Shown here piece by piece: positions 45,568 through 57,665 of a stretch of DNA of 64,000 bases. A program made the position numbers and the translations under genes. A model generated the notes under the pieces. The model was not told where the DNA came from and ran no database searches. It saw only the letters and a list, made by a program, of their open reading frames with translations. Each line of letters opens with the position of its first letter. The stretch's first letter is position 1. The DNA comes from Ochotona curzoniae (taxonomy: Eukaryota > Chordata > Mammalia > Lagomorpha > Ochotonidae), in the NCBI RefSeq assembly GCF_017591425.1, contig NW_024466512.1, forward strand, positions 19,223,001-19,287,000, in the 5' to 3' direction.

Positions 45568-46201
45568 TGTAGAGACTTCAGAAATCTGAAACATATTTAC
45601 CATAAGGCCAACCATTTTACTTCTGGAAATTTACCAGGAAATGAAATCAGCATGTGAAAGAGTTACCTGTATCCCTGTGCTTATGGCAGTTCAATTCACA
45701 AGAGCCAAGATACGGAATCAACCCAGATATCCTTCAATTGGTGTCTAGATAAGGAAAACATGATACATATACACAAACCATGGAATACTACCAATCCACA
45801 AAAAAGAATAAAATTTGGTCTTTTGTGAGAAAACGGAAGCAACTAGAAACCATTATGTCTGGTGAAATAAGCCAGTCCCACCCCCAAAAAAAGCCATGTT
45901 TTTCTTGATTGGCAGTAACTAATATACAGGGTCTAAAATGATGTATATGAGCAAAGTTGACATTCTGAGACTTAACTGTGGCTTACACTCTTTGTTTCTA
46001 CTCTTGAGACACAGCGGTGTCTTTCTACTTTGTGCCTTCTTGAAGTCTTGACCTAGTACAGAATTAAACCTGTAATCATAAAATAAACTGGAAAGGTGGA
46101 AGCATGGGCGGGGAGGGTGCTATCACTATGCTGCTAAATCTGTATTTATGAAATTCGTTCACTATATGCAAATTTTTAAAAATTATTTTTTAAAAAACCT
46201 T
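45568..46201 (+). mobile_element. Younger, 5'-truncated L1 tail inserted in the fossil L1
   Basis: It contains the L1 ORF2 end ('GGAAATGAAATCAGCATGTG', 'TGGAATACTACCAATCCACA', 'GCAACTAGAAACCATTATGT', 'GTGAAATAAGCCAGTCCC') and a 3' untranslated region like that at 2985-3345 ('CTCTTGAGACACAGCGGTGT', 'GTGGAAGCATGGGCGGG'). A short probable duplication AGAGAT lies at 45562-45567 and 46202-46207. The fossil ORF2 resumes in order on the other side. Confidence 0.85.
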
Positions 46202-46207
46202 AGAGAT

Positions 46208-46283
46208 AAATGAAAACTAAAACACAACCTCAATACTTAGAGAATGCAATTAAAGCAGTACCCAGAAGGAAATTTATAGCTAC
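46208..46283 (+). mobile_element. Fossil L1 LINE, segment 3 (ORF2)
   Basis: 'AATGAAAACTAAAACACAAC' to 'AAGGAAATTTATAGCTACA' corresponds to the ORF2 stretch that follows the sequence ending at 45561 in the L1 consensus order. Confidence 0.8.
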
Positions 46284-46299
46284 AAGTTTTTACATTTTA

Positions 46300-46594
46300 T
46301 TTTTAAAAAGATATTTATTTTTATTTGAGTGGCAGACAGAGAATGCGTTTGCTTCACTGGGTCACTCCCCACATGGCTGCAACTCAACCAAAGCTTTGCT
46401 GACCTGAAGCCAGGAACCAGGAGTTTCCTTTGAGTGTGCAGGGATCCGAGGACATGGCCCATCCTCTGATGCTTTTCCAGACTTTACATAGGGTGTGGGA
46501 TTGGAAAGGGAGCAGCCAGGACATGAAGTGGCACCCATGTGGAATGCCAGTGCTTGAATGAGGAGTAGCAGCTGTGAGCCACTACACTGGACCC
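46300..46594 (-). mobile_element. CSINE with 16-bp target-site duplication, inside the fossil L1
   Basis: Flanked by AAGTTTTTACATTTTA (46284-46299) and AAGTGTTTACATTTTA (46595-46610), one mismatch. Body: 'GGCAGACAGAGAATGCGTTT', 'CTGAAGCCAGGAACCAGGAG', head complement 'GAGCCACTACACTGGACCC'. Confidence 0.93.
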
Positions 46595-46610
46595 AAGTGT
46601 TTACATTTTA

Positions 46611-47930
46611 AAAAGTTATATCTCTAACTTTATACCTTATGCGACCTGAAAAAGAAAACGAAACCCAAAGGCAGAAGAAGTGAAAATAAAGATTAAAGTG
46701 GAGATAAACAAATTAGAGAATATGAAACAATGAAAAAATATTAGAAAACAAAAATTAGCTTTTAAACAGATAACTGACAGGAAAAAAGAAGTAATAACTA
46801 AAATCATAAATGAGAGTAGAAGTGTCATTTATTATAGATCTTTGGAAATAAAAATGGGTAGAAGAAAATACTATGAACAAATATGTGCTAATATGTTAGA
46901 TAATTAAATAAAGAAATTCTTAGACATATACAAGTAACCAAACCTAAAAATAAAATCCAAAAGGATCCACCAAGTAATTGGATTGAATCAATAATATTTT
47001 AAAATAATAAAGTGAAACATCCCAAGAATAAAAATATAGAATCAAGTAAGTGCAGTTATCAATTCATTTAAAGAATTAACAGTAACCATTCTCAAATTCT
47101 CCAAAACATATGAGAACTACTTCCTAACTCATCCTATGAGGTCAAAATTACTCTGACACCAAAACCAGAAAAAAAGCATCACAAGAAAATAAAACTACTT
47201 TCTAATAACATTTACAGAAATAGATACAAAAAAACTCAGATTGTATGAAATTGAATCAAATACATTAAAGTCATTATAGATAATGACAAAATTTGCTTTG
47301 TTCTACAAATGCAAAAGTGATTCAAAATTTGGAGAATAAAAGGAATCAGTGTAACAGACATTAGCAGAATAAGAAAAAATAATCATAGATGCATCTCAGC
47401 TGATGCAGAACAAAGAAGTCAAAATCCAACAAGCTTTCATGGTAACAACACAGATGACGGGGTGCAGAAAGGAACTTTTTCAGATGTTCCAGTTACTTAG
47501 GAAGATCCATGCCTATCGCCATACTGCATGATGGAAGCTTGCTATCTTGACCCAGAAGATCAGGAAATATACAAAACTATTTTTATGACTGCTATTCAAC
47601 ATCGTATTGGGAATCCGAGGAAGAAAAAGTGAAAGACATACAAATTAAAAAGAAGCAAGCCTGGCTGTCTTTGCTAATGGCATGATTTTTCATGTAGAAA
47701 CTCCCATGGACCCACAACACAACCTACAAGAGCTAATCAGCCAACATAAACAGATTTCAAGGTTTAAGGTCAACACACAAAAATCAGCTGTGCTGTTACA
47801 CCTAAGTGATAAACAATTGAAAAAAAAATTCTATCTGCAACAGGAGCAAGAAAGGAATAAAATTCTTAGGAATAACTTTATTCAATGAGATGGAAGGCTT
47901 GGATATTGGAAACTATAAAATACTGTTGAC
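46611..47930 (+). mobile_element. Fossil L1 LINE, segment 4 (ORF2 reverse transcriptase area)
   Basis: 'GATAAACAAATTAGAGAATA', 'AAATTCTCCAAAACATATGA', 'TGAGGTCAAAATTACTCTGA', 'ATCTCAGCTGATGCAGAACA', 'GTTTAAGGTCAACACACAAA', 'AGGAATAACTTTATTCAATG' follow ORF2 in order. Multiple frameshifts and stops; the 68-codon frame at 47682 is a remnant. Confidence 0.87.
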
Positions 47931-48219
47931 AGGGCTGGTATTGCAGCATAGCATGTAAAGTTGCTACCTGTGAGGCTGGCATCCCATACAGGCACTAATT
48001 TGGGTACTGACTGCTCTATGTCTGATCCAGATCCCTATTAACGGCCAGGGAAAAGCAGCAGCAAATGACCCAAGTACCAGGAACCCTGCCACCCATATGG
48101 GATACCTGGACGAGGCACCTGGCATATGATACTAGCCTGGCCATTGTAGCCTTCTGCGGATAAAAGATTCTCTCTCTCTCTCTCTCTCTGTAACTTTGAC
48201 TTAGTAATAAATATTTTTC
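47931..48219 (+). mobile_element. CSINE, older copy inside the fossil L1
   Basis: 'AGGGCTGGTATTGCAGCATA', 'GGCATCCCATACAGGCACTA', 'CACCCATATGGGATACCTGG', a (CT)n run at 48169-48189, and the tail 'TTAGTAATAAATATTTTTC'. Confidence 0.87.
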
Positions 48220-49885
48220 AAAATTGCTAAAAGAAAGTTAAGAAGAACTAAGTATATGTTTAAAACATCCTATATCAATGGATTGGATGACTTAGGATTA
48301 TAAAATGGCAGTATTCCATAAAACAATGTACAGATTCAATGTGGTTTCTAAAACAAAACAAAAAAAATCATACAGAGTCAATGCAATCCTTATAAAAATT
48401 CTAGTAGCTTTTTTTGAAAAGGAAATGTCACATACATATACAGTTTTCAAGAAACTTCAAAGACTTCTCGCAATAATTTTAAGGAAACATCAACAAAATT
48501 GGTAGATTCGGTTTCCTCAAACTTAATAAAACCACAATTATCAAACACTATGGTACTTTCTAGGACAGAAATATAGACCAATAAAATAGCCAAAAAAAAA
48601 AAAGCCCCATTATCTATAGCTACTCAATTTTCAACGAGGGCACTCAAATGACCCAACAAGGATTAAGGATTTTAGTTCTGGGAAGAACAAATAATATATT
48701 CAACAAAGGATGCTGGGATACCGAATTCATACACAGAAAGTGGAGTTGTGCCCCTCCCTCACACCATATGCAAAATTTATCTCAAAATATATCAACAGCC
48801 TAAATATGAACTAAAACAAAAAATCAATCAGAAGGAAACTGAAGAGTAAATCTTCATGTCATTAAATTTAACAACTGATACCTAGGTATGACACCAAATC
48901 ATAATTAACCAAAGCAAGAAGTCGAACGTCATCAAACTTAATTATATTTTTGCCTTAAAGAACCTTATCAAGAAAATATAATGACAGTCAATAGAAAAGA
49001 ATAAAACATTTGTTTCATATATCTGATAGGATGCTAGAATTCAGAATTTTAAAAGAATTCTTACAGTTTAACAGCAAAGAGATAATCCAATTTTTAAAAT
49101 AAAGACTTGAATAGACATTTATCTAAAGAAAATGACCAATAACTACACAAAAGGATGGTCAACATTATTAGGCATTAGGGAAAAGCAAATAAGAACGAAA
49201 CTACCTCTTTCTCACCAATATGATTATTTTAAAAATGAAAACTAGTAATGCTTCTGAGGCTGAGGAGACATTAGTACTCTAAAACATTGCTATGGAGAAG
49301 GCGAAGTTTTCAGTAATAGTGGAAAAACAGTTTGATGGTTCGTTAAAAAGTTTATAGAATTGCCATATGACCCAGAAATTCATCTTCTACATATATATCC
49401 AGAATAACTGAAAATAAATATAGACCCACACAAGGTCATAGCAGCATTGTTTTACAATATACAAAGGGTTCTTCAGCAAACGAGTGGGTAAGCAAACAGT
49501 GGCATACGCATGGGACAGACTGTCACTGTGCCAGATGAAGGCCTGAAATACTCCAATGCTACAGCACTGGCAGACCCTGCAAACATGATGCTCAATGAAA
49601 GAAATCAGACACAAAAGTTCCATAGTAACGATTCCATTCATACCAAATGTCCAAAATAGACAAATCCATAGCAACAGAGAGCATGTTGGTCGCTGCCAGG
49701 GACTGAGAGAGCAAGAAGGAGGAAATAACTGCTTTCTACTCAGGGGGATGAGAAGGATTTAGAACAAGACAGAGGCGATAGTGGCACAACATTGTGTATG
49801 TACCAAGCGCCAATGAGTTAATGACTTTAACATGGTTGATTTTATGTTATGTGAATTTCATTTCCACGAAAATCAGACAGAACGA
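48220..49885 (+). mobile_element. Fossil L1 LINE, segment 5 (ORF2 end and 3' untranslated region)
   Basis: 'GACCAATAAAATAGCC', 'AACAAAGGATGCTGGGATAC', 'TTGAATAGACATTTATCTAA', 'AATTGCCATATGACCCAGAA', 'GTTGGTCGCTGCCAGGGACT', and the tail 'GGCACAACATTGTGTATGTA', 'GATTTTATGTTATGTGAATT'. The end type resembles L1MB/L1MC. Confidence 0.9.
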
Positions 49886-51986
49886 TAATAATATTTTCTT
49901 GAAATACAAAGTTACCTGAAGATAGAAGTCAAGTCTCATTCATTCTGATGTGCCCTCATCCACAGGATCATTAACACAGGCTGGTATCAAAAGCCATAAT
50001 ACATAATATTTGGTCAGACAAACAAAAAACATCTAGCAGAGATGGAAACCTTTTTTTTTTCTGGCAAGGGTCATTTGTTTATTCAGAACAGCAGTTGTGG
50101 ACCATACAAAACTAGCAATTTGAAAATGGGCCTACGGGAGATTTAATTGAATTTCAAGTCCTGCTTGCAGTTGCCTTGGCAGGGCCAGACCAGATGATTT
50201 TGTGGGGCCTTATGTGGTTCTTGCCTCCGAAGGAGTTGTTACTTGAAGGAATCTCCCAAAATTTCAAAGAAATTTTGAGGACAGGAGATTTAGGGGGAAA
50301 AATTCTACCCAGATAACATGCTTTAGTTTCCCTTCCTTATGATTTTGTTTGAAGTCTGCTGTATAGACTTTGGAAATGTACACATCCTGCAGGACCTCCT
50401 TTCCTTTCTTTCTTCCTTTTTGTTTGTTTCTTTGGATTTTCTTTTTGTAGCTACAAAAGCAATGCTCACTGGTTGTCACAAACCAGACACAGACAGGTCT
50501 ACAAAGAATTCCTACCACCTGTGCATCCACCACCCAACACTTCGCCTTGACACTCTAACGTCACCAGGCATGGTAAGCATCTTTCCACTGTTCTCACACT
50601 TATTCAAACGTCCCCTGCATTAGGCACACCATCCACCGCACACCTATTATCCCAGAGTTAGCCTTCTGAGGCTGTCTCTTCCCCCAAGATGCTGGGACCA
50701 AGAGGGAATGTTTAGGAGTCATTGTCCCAGGTCAAAGGAATGGCATTTCAACTGCTACTGACACAAGACAGGAGTTTGTTTGGAAACTCAAGATGAGAAA
50801 GCTTCAGTGGTGAGACATGAGACCATACTCCTTGCACCTGTAGTATGCAATCTGTTATTTTATAGCCAGCCCCACTCATCAGCTGAGAACACCTGCCTCC
50901 CTGCATCAGTGTCCTGTGACAGCACTGCAACTTTTGGCACTCGGAAATGGAATCTCGTCACCTTCAAATATTTACATTTCTTTTGCTTACCCTTTCCTGT
51001 CCTCACTGGCACAGATCTCCAAGGAGCAGATAGTTCAACGCATTCTCTTCTGTAACAGATGTCCAACTCTAGAATGTTGTCCAGCACCTAAAATATGGTT
51101 AGAAATACTTGTTGATGAAATTCTACAAGATTTCCTCTGTGCGGGCCTCTTGAAAAGATCACACCCCTCCAACAAAGACAGGGGTAGAGACCTAGGACCA
51201 TTTCCTTTCTCCTCTCCTTCCCCTGTTGCTCAAGAAAAAGACAGCTAAATGGACAGTGGGCAGGCTGGTCCTCACCTTTTTGGGTACCCAGGGCAGTTTG
51301 GAGATAGTCAAACTTTCCCTGTGTGTCATCCCTGCAATCGCACCAGGGCCCTAGGCTGCTTTGGGAGAGGTCATCAGGAGGTGCTAAGTGACACGAAGCA
51401 GGTGTGACTGGAGTCTGTATCTCCAGCTGCTTACCAGGGACAAACTTCCAGAGCCAGAGAGAAGCATCATTTCTCTCTCACAAGGGTGCATCTTCAATCT
51501 CTGAAGCAGTCTCCTAGCTTTCCACTCCCAGGTAGAGGCTCAAGCACTATTCACAAAGTCTGGAGTCTTCAGCTGCTCCGCTGAAGGTCCCTTGTGTGTG
51601 TGTGTCTAATGTCTTAGGATTGGGCCTAGGTAGTACTTTCTAAGGGAGGCAGACAGAAGCAAAATTCTGTTCTCAGTGATGTACTCTTTATAAACGTCAA
51701 GGCCACAGAACTCAAGGAGAAACTAAGGTGCCGTTAGAGGTGACAGGAGGTAAAGGGGGTAACAATGAAACACCACGTGGGATCCCAGAGAGTATGCCAG
51801 GACCAAACCCTGAGTAGATAAACTGTCAAAGTCTGTAGTTCTGTTTAAAAATGCTGCTCCAATATTGGTTTCTATGACTATACAACAGGGGGAGAGCGAA
51901 AGACTACACTATTTATCAACTTTCTGTGTATGTTTAAAATTAATTCAAAATAAAGGATGAAAGAGTGGCATTGATCATCTCTCTTT
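49886..51986. other. Mostly unassigned sequence
   Basis: 50041-50240 resembles a diverged DNA-transposon-type repeat ('TTTCTGGCAAGGGTCATTTG', 'AAAATGGGCCTACGGGAG'), weakly. 51840-51960 may be another old L1 tail ('TGTGTATGTTTAAAATTAAT'). No gene recognised. Confidence 0.4.
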
Positions 51987-52310
51987 TGAAAAATATATAT
52001 ATTCAAAAGGCAGACAGCAACAGAGACAGAGAGGAGAGAGAGGAAAAAAAGAGAGGAAAAGAGTGGGGACTGCTGGGGAAAGAGGTATCTTCTCTACTGA
52101 TTCATGGCCACCACATCCTGGCCTGACTGAAGCCAGCAGGCAGGAATTCGCTGCTGGTCTCCCATATGGGTGTCAGATGCCCAAGGACTTGGCCCATTTT
52201 CTGCTGCCTCTCCAGGCTCAATTAGCAGGGAGTTGGATCAGAAGTAGAGCAGCTGGGACGCTAAGGAGAGCTCCTATGTGTTAGCTGCTGCAGAACCACA
52301 TTGGGGTGGC
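51987..52310 (-). mobile_element. CSINE, old diverged copy
   Basis: 'TTCAAAAGGCAGACAGCAAC', a purine-rich expansion at 52020-52070, 'TCTCCCATATGGGTGTCAGA', 'GGGAGTTGGATCAGAAGTAG', and a degraded head at the right. Confidence 0.78.
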
Positions 52311-53429
52311 TCAAATCTGACCTTGTACAGGAAAACTGGACCCCCTTCAAGGAGCACTCACTCTTCCTGTGACTCAGCAGAACATCTAGTTTTGGTGTCA
52401 GAACAGAGAGCACCCAGTGGTTACAGTTGATGTGCCGGCCATTTTAAAGGATGGAGGAGGACACTGCGTTGTAGCCAGGTATGAAGGTGTTTGGTGGGGA
52501 AAAGAAAGGAATCATGGAGTTCAGCATTGGTCCTGTTCTTGAAAATCTGATGCCAGATTCCAGTAAAAGCCTTAGGTTTAAGGCCTTTTTTTTTTTTTTT
52601 TTTTTGCCAAGGAAACTCAGTCCCTATTACTTCCTGTAGTAGCTTAACCCCTGGATTCATCCATAAAGGTAGAAATGAAAAAAAGGACCTGTCCATGAAC
52701 TTGACTTTGGAAGTTCTGGTGCAGAATATGGGGTACATCAGTTTGGGAAACAGACCAACAGACTTTAGGGAAGACTGACAGACATCCTCTCACTTTTGTG
52801 GATAGCACTGTGGAGTTTCGGAGGCCCTAACACACTCACCTGTTTGCCTCTAGTGGCTTGGGCTGCTAAGATAGGGAGAGTATGGACCTGCAGGACTTTC
52901 ACACTTTGCTTGATGCTAAGAGGAACTATTCCCCATTAAATGGCTCCCATCATGAGTAAGATGCAGCTAGCTACCTTGTTGCCCAACATGTCCAGGAAGT
53001 GAGGCTGCCCCACATCTGCTCAGCCCTTATTTTTAATTGCTTAATAATAGTGAGTAGGCTTCCCTCCTTCCCGCCAGCCTAGCAGCGTGGGGGGCGATGA
53101 CATTCAGGGCCCGGTGTGTGGGCAGGAAACACAGATGACACTGGGAAAATGTCAACCTCCCACTGTTTCTCTCCCAATTAATCACTATGCCATCTGACAG
53201 GGCACACCTCCTGTGAGAAGCACCGGGACTGGCAGTCAGTCCACAGGGCTCTGCTCCAGCCCAGCCCTGCAACTAAATGAGAAGTGTGGAGGAGAGCAAG
53301 TGGCTTGCCCTCTGGCAGCCTCAGGATCCTCTGGGCTTGAAACATTTAAAAGGCAATGGGAGCTGTTGTTGAAGAGAATATATAAGGTTTGATGTGTTCT
53401 GGGATAGAGAGATTAAACCCACATAAGGT
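52311..53429. other. Unassigned sequence with a T20 tract
   Basis: A run of 20 T at 52586-52605 stands alone, not attached to a recognisable SINE. Otherwise nothing identified. Confidence 0.5.
52586..52605 (+). repeat. T20 homopolymer
   Basis: Twenty consecutive T residues, seen directly. It could be the poly(A) end of a minus-strand retrotransposed copy, but no source is recognised and no AATAAA precedes it. Confidence 0.9.
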
Positions 53430-53625
53430 CACTCCCAATTCTATCACTTGACAATAGGATCTCAGGAAAGTTATTTAACCTCTCAGCGCTGCCACTCTCT
53501 CCACTGCAAAGCAAACATAGGAGTTCCTACCCGGCAAAGTATTTTGAAGGACTTAATGTGTAGTACTCGACACACATCCCATAAGCATCAGTGGTTACTG
53601 TTACTCCAATTCTGGCCATCTAATT
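53430..53625 (+). mobile_element. MIR SINE
   Basis: 'ATCTCAGGAAAGTTATTTAA', 'CCTCTCAGCGCTGCCACTCT', 'TTTTGAAGGACTTAATGTGT', 'CATCAGTGGTTACTGTTACT' follow the MIR core to 3' end. Confidence 0.75.
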
Positions 53626-53660
53626 TAATTGTCTATATTTAAAGTTGTAAGTGAGGGATT

Positions 53661-53741
53661 CTCAAAAATGAATAAATCATGGAATTTGCTCCTAGATACA
53701 CCTCAAAATTGAATAAATCATAAATCTGCTCCTGGATACAC
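53661..53741 (+). repeat. Tandem duplication of about 41 bp
   Basis: Units 53661-53701 and 53702-53741 share CTCAAAA-TGAATAAATCAT and TGCTCCTxGATACAC, with a few differences. Seen directly. Confidence 0.9.
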
Positions 53742-53789
53742 ACACAGCATTATGGGGAAGATAAACATGGGCATAGAACATTGAAAGGG

Positions 53790-54050
53790 TGCTGAGGGCT
53801 GTGCTCTGTAATAGGAGGAGTGATAATCTCTTTATGTCTGCCAAGTGCAAGGAACTGTGCCAAGGACCCTGCCTGCACACATTTGCCTGTCTCACCCTCA
53901 CAGGCTGCCATAAAGCAACCCTATTCAATGAAACGGGAAGGGATTCCCAAGAATCAATGAATTTACCCTCAACCCCACAGCTTCTAAGTGGTATTAAGAT
54001 CAAACTCACGATTAAAGCTGGGTCTTCCATTATTGCTCTTAAATCCTATC
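53790..54050 (-). mobile_element. MIR SINE
   Basis: Plus view: 'CTGCCAAGTGCAAGGAACTG', 'ACCCTATTCAATGAAACGGG', 'CCACAGCTTCTAAGTGGTAT', 'AAGCTGGGTCTTCCATTATT', in MIR antisense order. Confidence 0.7.
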
Positions 54051-54139
54051 ACCAGAGGATTGGGTGGGATTTAAGAGAACTACAGAAGAGGCATTTGTGA
54101 GCAATCCAAGGCTCTATTTTTATTATTATTACAAGGCAG

Positions 54140-54310
54140 GATTTGTAGACTAGCTCCCAGCAATGCTTACTACTTGGCTACCTAAATGAGTTTTTTAACC
54201 TCTCTGTGGCCTAATTTATGAATTATAATTACAGTTCTCAGCCATATTGCTGGTTTGAGGCACAAATGAGCTTGTGGATGTAAAACTCATACTGTTCAGC
54301 AGTTCGTATC
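54140..54310 (+). mobile_element. MIR SINE
   Basis: 'GAGTTTTTTAACCTCTCTGT', 'GGCCTAATTTATGAATTATA', 'TTGAGGCACAAATGAGCTTG', 'GTAAAACTCATACTGTTCAG'. Confidence 0.7.
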
Positions 54311-54362
54311 ATCAACATCATCATCATATCATCACTTTTGTCATCATCAACATCAGCATCAC
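54311..54362 (+). repeat. Imperfect (ATC)n microsatellite
   Basis: Repeated ATC units with AAC, ACTTTTG and AGC interruptions, seen directly. Confidence 0.9.
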
Positions 54363-57300
54363 AGCCAGCAGCACTCATACGCTGCTATTTTAAAAAAAAA
54401 GCCTCCATTTTCAAAAAGAATTCTCAAGGCCACTTTCACACAACCTCCTAGCAGGTGCCTGGAATGTGACAGTCAACCATTTGTCTCCTAGGTGAAACAT
54501 GTCGTAGGCCTGAAGTTCCCTTGTAAAAATAAAAGTCGCCAAGAGGAATGAATCACACAGAGTTCTTCAGAGCATTCAGTCAGTTATTTGAGAAAAGAGC
54601 CTCAGGGGAGGATAGAGGACCAGGAAATGAAAAAGAGGAAGACAAGAGAAGGCTGCATGGAATGGGAACTGGGAAGTAGGGCAGGGAGTAGAACTAAGTG
54701 CCGACGCTGCAGCGGTCTCTCCCAGGGGCTGCCCTGGCTCCAACAGCTAAGACACCAAACGCCCAGTATCAGGTAGGGATGGTATATGAGCCAAACCCTC
54801 GTTAGCATGTGCTGCTCGAGTTCAGGGGGTGAGTGATGAACCGAGGCATGTTTGATGTAGGCTTGTCAGCCTCGCCATCCCTCACGGCGATCTGGGACCT
54901 GGATTCAGATCATCTGTCAGAGGCGCATCCAACATCCCGAGGCAGCCTCCGCTGGGGGGTCCATTTTTCTATCCTCTCCCTGAGAGTGGCAGGCAATCTC
55001 TCTTGGTCCCAGAGAAGGGGAGGCGCACAGCAATGCTGCACTTTTCCAGCAGATTTCTTAGGGCTTGGAGCCATGGGAAAGAAGGATTCCAAAGGGCTGT
55101 GTTAGCTGCCACCTTTCTCACCTGCTTTCTGTGGTTGCTCCACCTCTCTCTCCCACAGCCCCACACCACTTTTTCCAGGCAATATCACCTTGAAAGACAG
55201 TATATTATTCAATACTAGATCATGATACTACAGTGTCACTACAGAGAAATGATGCCATGCCAGGCAAGATCAGATTCATAGGAGGAAAAAAAAATCCTAA
55301 AATCAAGAAGAAAGTGCTTAGATACTTTAGCTACAAGGTCTGTATGACCTCCATTTTGGTCTCTCTTGTGCTTGCTATGTCTTTGCAACATTTATTAATT
55401 CTTTGGTTCGTGCTGAGCAGAGTACTGGGGACTGAGTGACACTCACTGACCAGTGTTGTCTTGGCAGAAAGAATTCCTGGGTCAGAGACCACAATGAATG
55501 CTGCCCTGTGCGAAGGTCATTGTGTGGCTGGAAGCTGCTGGCCCAGCTGGGCTTGGGATCAAAGCCTACAAGGAAAAAAAATGCCAGCTCCCTCCCTCCC
55601 CAGAGGTAGGGTTTGGGGTTCCTACAGAGCTTTGAAGAATCTGAACTCATTCCAGCCTTCAAAGAGTAAAACCCCTGACCTTTGAAAGTCTGGATTTCTG
55701 GCCTGATGGATTTTAGAAATGTGCTGCTGCTGCCGAGCAAACCAAGCAAATGCCAGACCAACAGCTACAGGCATTCACATGCTAGATTGAGCCTTTGCTC
55801 TCAGGGTCACCGGTTCCCATCCCATCTGCACCTGACACCCAACAGGTATCTGATGGGCTCCTAACCCTGACCATGTTCAACGCCATCTAGGAATTTACAG
55901 TCTTAGATAAAACAGGATTCCAAGGACCTAAAAGTCAAGAGGACGCTAGGTGATTGGGATAATCAACAGGTGCCAAAGAACTGAGTGAGAACATGTGTGG
56001 TCCTGCACGGGGCCCAGAAGTAAACCACTCTGGCCAGAGCAAGCATCTGTGCAGAAAACTGAGGACCATACAAAGTCAAGAATGGAAACACTGAGCCCAG
56101 GCAGTGAGAGCCAGCACCTAGTGCTCAGTCATAACTATGTCAGCTTTTCATCCCTGCAAAATCCAGCCATGGTGTAGGATGCAGGGACCAAGGTAGCCAA
56201 ATTCACCTCTGCACCTACATCCGCCCCTGCTTCGCGGTAAGACCTGAAGTGGGAGTCTAGGCCTCGGGAACTACAAGGCTGAGTACAAAGTTCTGAAGGC
56301 CACCCACAGGCTCCACAGCTCCTCATTCTGGGATTCCTCCAGGAGCCCCAGGCAGCCCACAAAGACCGAGGGACCGCAGGAGGCAAAGATCCAGAATTCT
56401 CCTAAAGGCACCGCAGGGGGAAGACTCAGAGGACGAAAGGAGTAGGAAAACGCTCCTTTCAGCTTCATTAGAGCTCTTGCTTAGCTGAGCTAAAAATAAA
56501 ACTAATTGCTTTCGCTATTCTAATATGAAAAATCAGTTTTTAAAGGATCAAGATTCTCTCCCTGGCTGGAGAAATCATTGAATCAGTAATAGACTGACTG
56601 CCAATGAATTATGAATGTCGTAATCAAGCCTTCTTGGAAGGCCAAAGTCTTGGTTACAAATGGACACTATAATTAGAACTGTGCGGAAACAGCCCCCCTT
56701 TGTCTTTTTGTTCGTTTCTTTTCAAGGGAAGAGGCACCGAAGACTCTCCATAGGCTAGTTCTTAGACAAGAAGACGTGCTCCAAAAAGTGGGGGAACACC
56801 GTCTCTTTTCCCCTGCCCCCTCCAAGAAGCCTCAGCAAGCTACCCTGGCAGGGACTGGAAGAACACCCCACACTCTTCCTCTATCTCCTGGACGCCTACA
56901 AACTAGAGCTAGGCGACAGAGCAAGCATCAGCATTCACATCCAAGATGCCCTTAGAACGGGTGGTGGTGCCAGTCCTCACACCTTACGGAGATTAGATTT
57001 AGCAACCTCATTTGAACAAGCTGAACTCTGTAGAATGGGACTTGGGAGTTGCACATCAGGGAAGAAAATGGGGTGAGAAGGGCAACATTGACTGTTGAGG
57101 CACTAAGGAAGGACCAATGTGAATCAGACTGCCTCCCACCTCAAAGCCTTCAACAAGGAAAGAGGACCCCCACTCCACACCCCTCCAAATCCAGATAGTG
57201 CAAAAAGCCAGCACAGATGAATAGAGCCAAAAACAACAAAAACATCCCTCTGAGAAAGGACTGCCTGAGAAGCAACTACCTTGTTTTCTCTAGGATAAAC

Positions 57301-57549
57301 TCATTTTCAGAAAAAAAAAATCTTAGATCACTCACCTTTGCCTTGACCTCTAGAGACAAGAACAGTTCCAACCAGGAAGTTTCTTCAGTGGGAGTCACTT
57401 CAAAAACTTTTGTTCAGCTCATCCCTGGGTGGCCAGTTTGGGGAACGAAGCAAAGGGTCGGCTTCTCTCTGAGTTCTGAAATAAAGCTTAACCAACTCCT
57501 CACTTCCTTGTCAGTTGCTAGTGTATCCAGATGGGCTTCAGCAACTGCT
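54363..57549. other. Unassigned sequence, with a possible conserved non-coding segment
   Basis: No gene or repeat family recognised across about 3.2 kb. 56455-56690 is A/T-rich, non-repetitive and dense in TAATTG, ATGAATTATGAATG and TAATTAG-type cores. It looks like conserved non-coding or enhancer DNA, an impression only. 57440-57500 has an AATAAA after a pyrimidine-rich stretch, but no LTR edges are found. Confidence 0.4.
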
Positions 57550-57660
57550 CCTTAACCTAGGATTGCACATTAGATACACCTGGGAGACTTAAATGTTGGC
57601 GCCAGGACATTCTCTAGAGTAATGTGATATAGTAGCTAGGTTTTAGCTTCAGGTGTCACT
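57550..57660 (+). mobile_element. MER5-like DNA transposon fragment
   Basis: 'GGATTGCACATTAGATACAC', 'CTGGGAGACTTAAATGTTGG' fit the MER5 5' half ('...gcacattagaatcacctggggagctttaaaa'). Short and diverged. Confidence 0.55.
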
Positions 57661-57665
57661 GTTTG

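Noticed and set aside
57440..57560. Third possible LTR (pyrimidine-rich stretch, then GAAATAAAGC)
   Set aside because: No TG...CA ends with matching flanks could be found, and no TATA-like box lies at a suitable distance.
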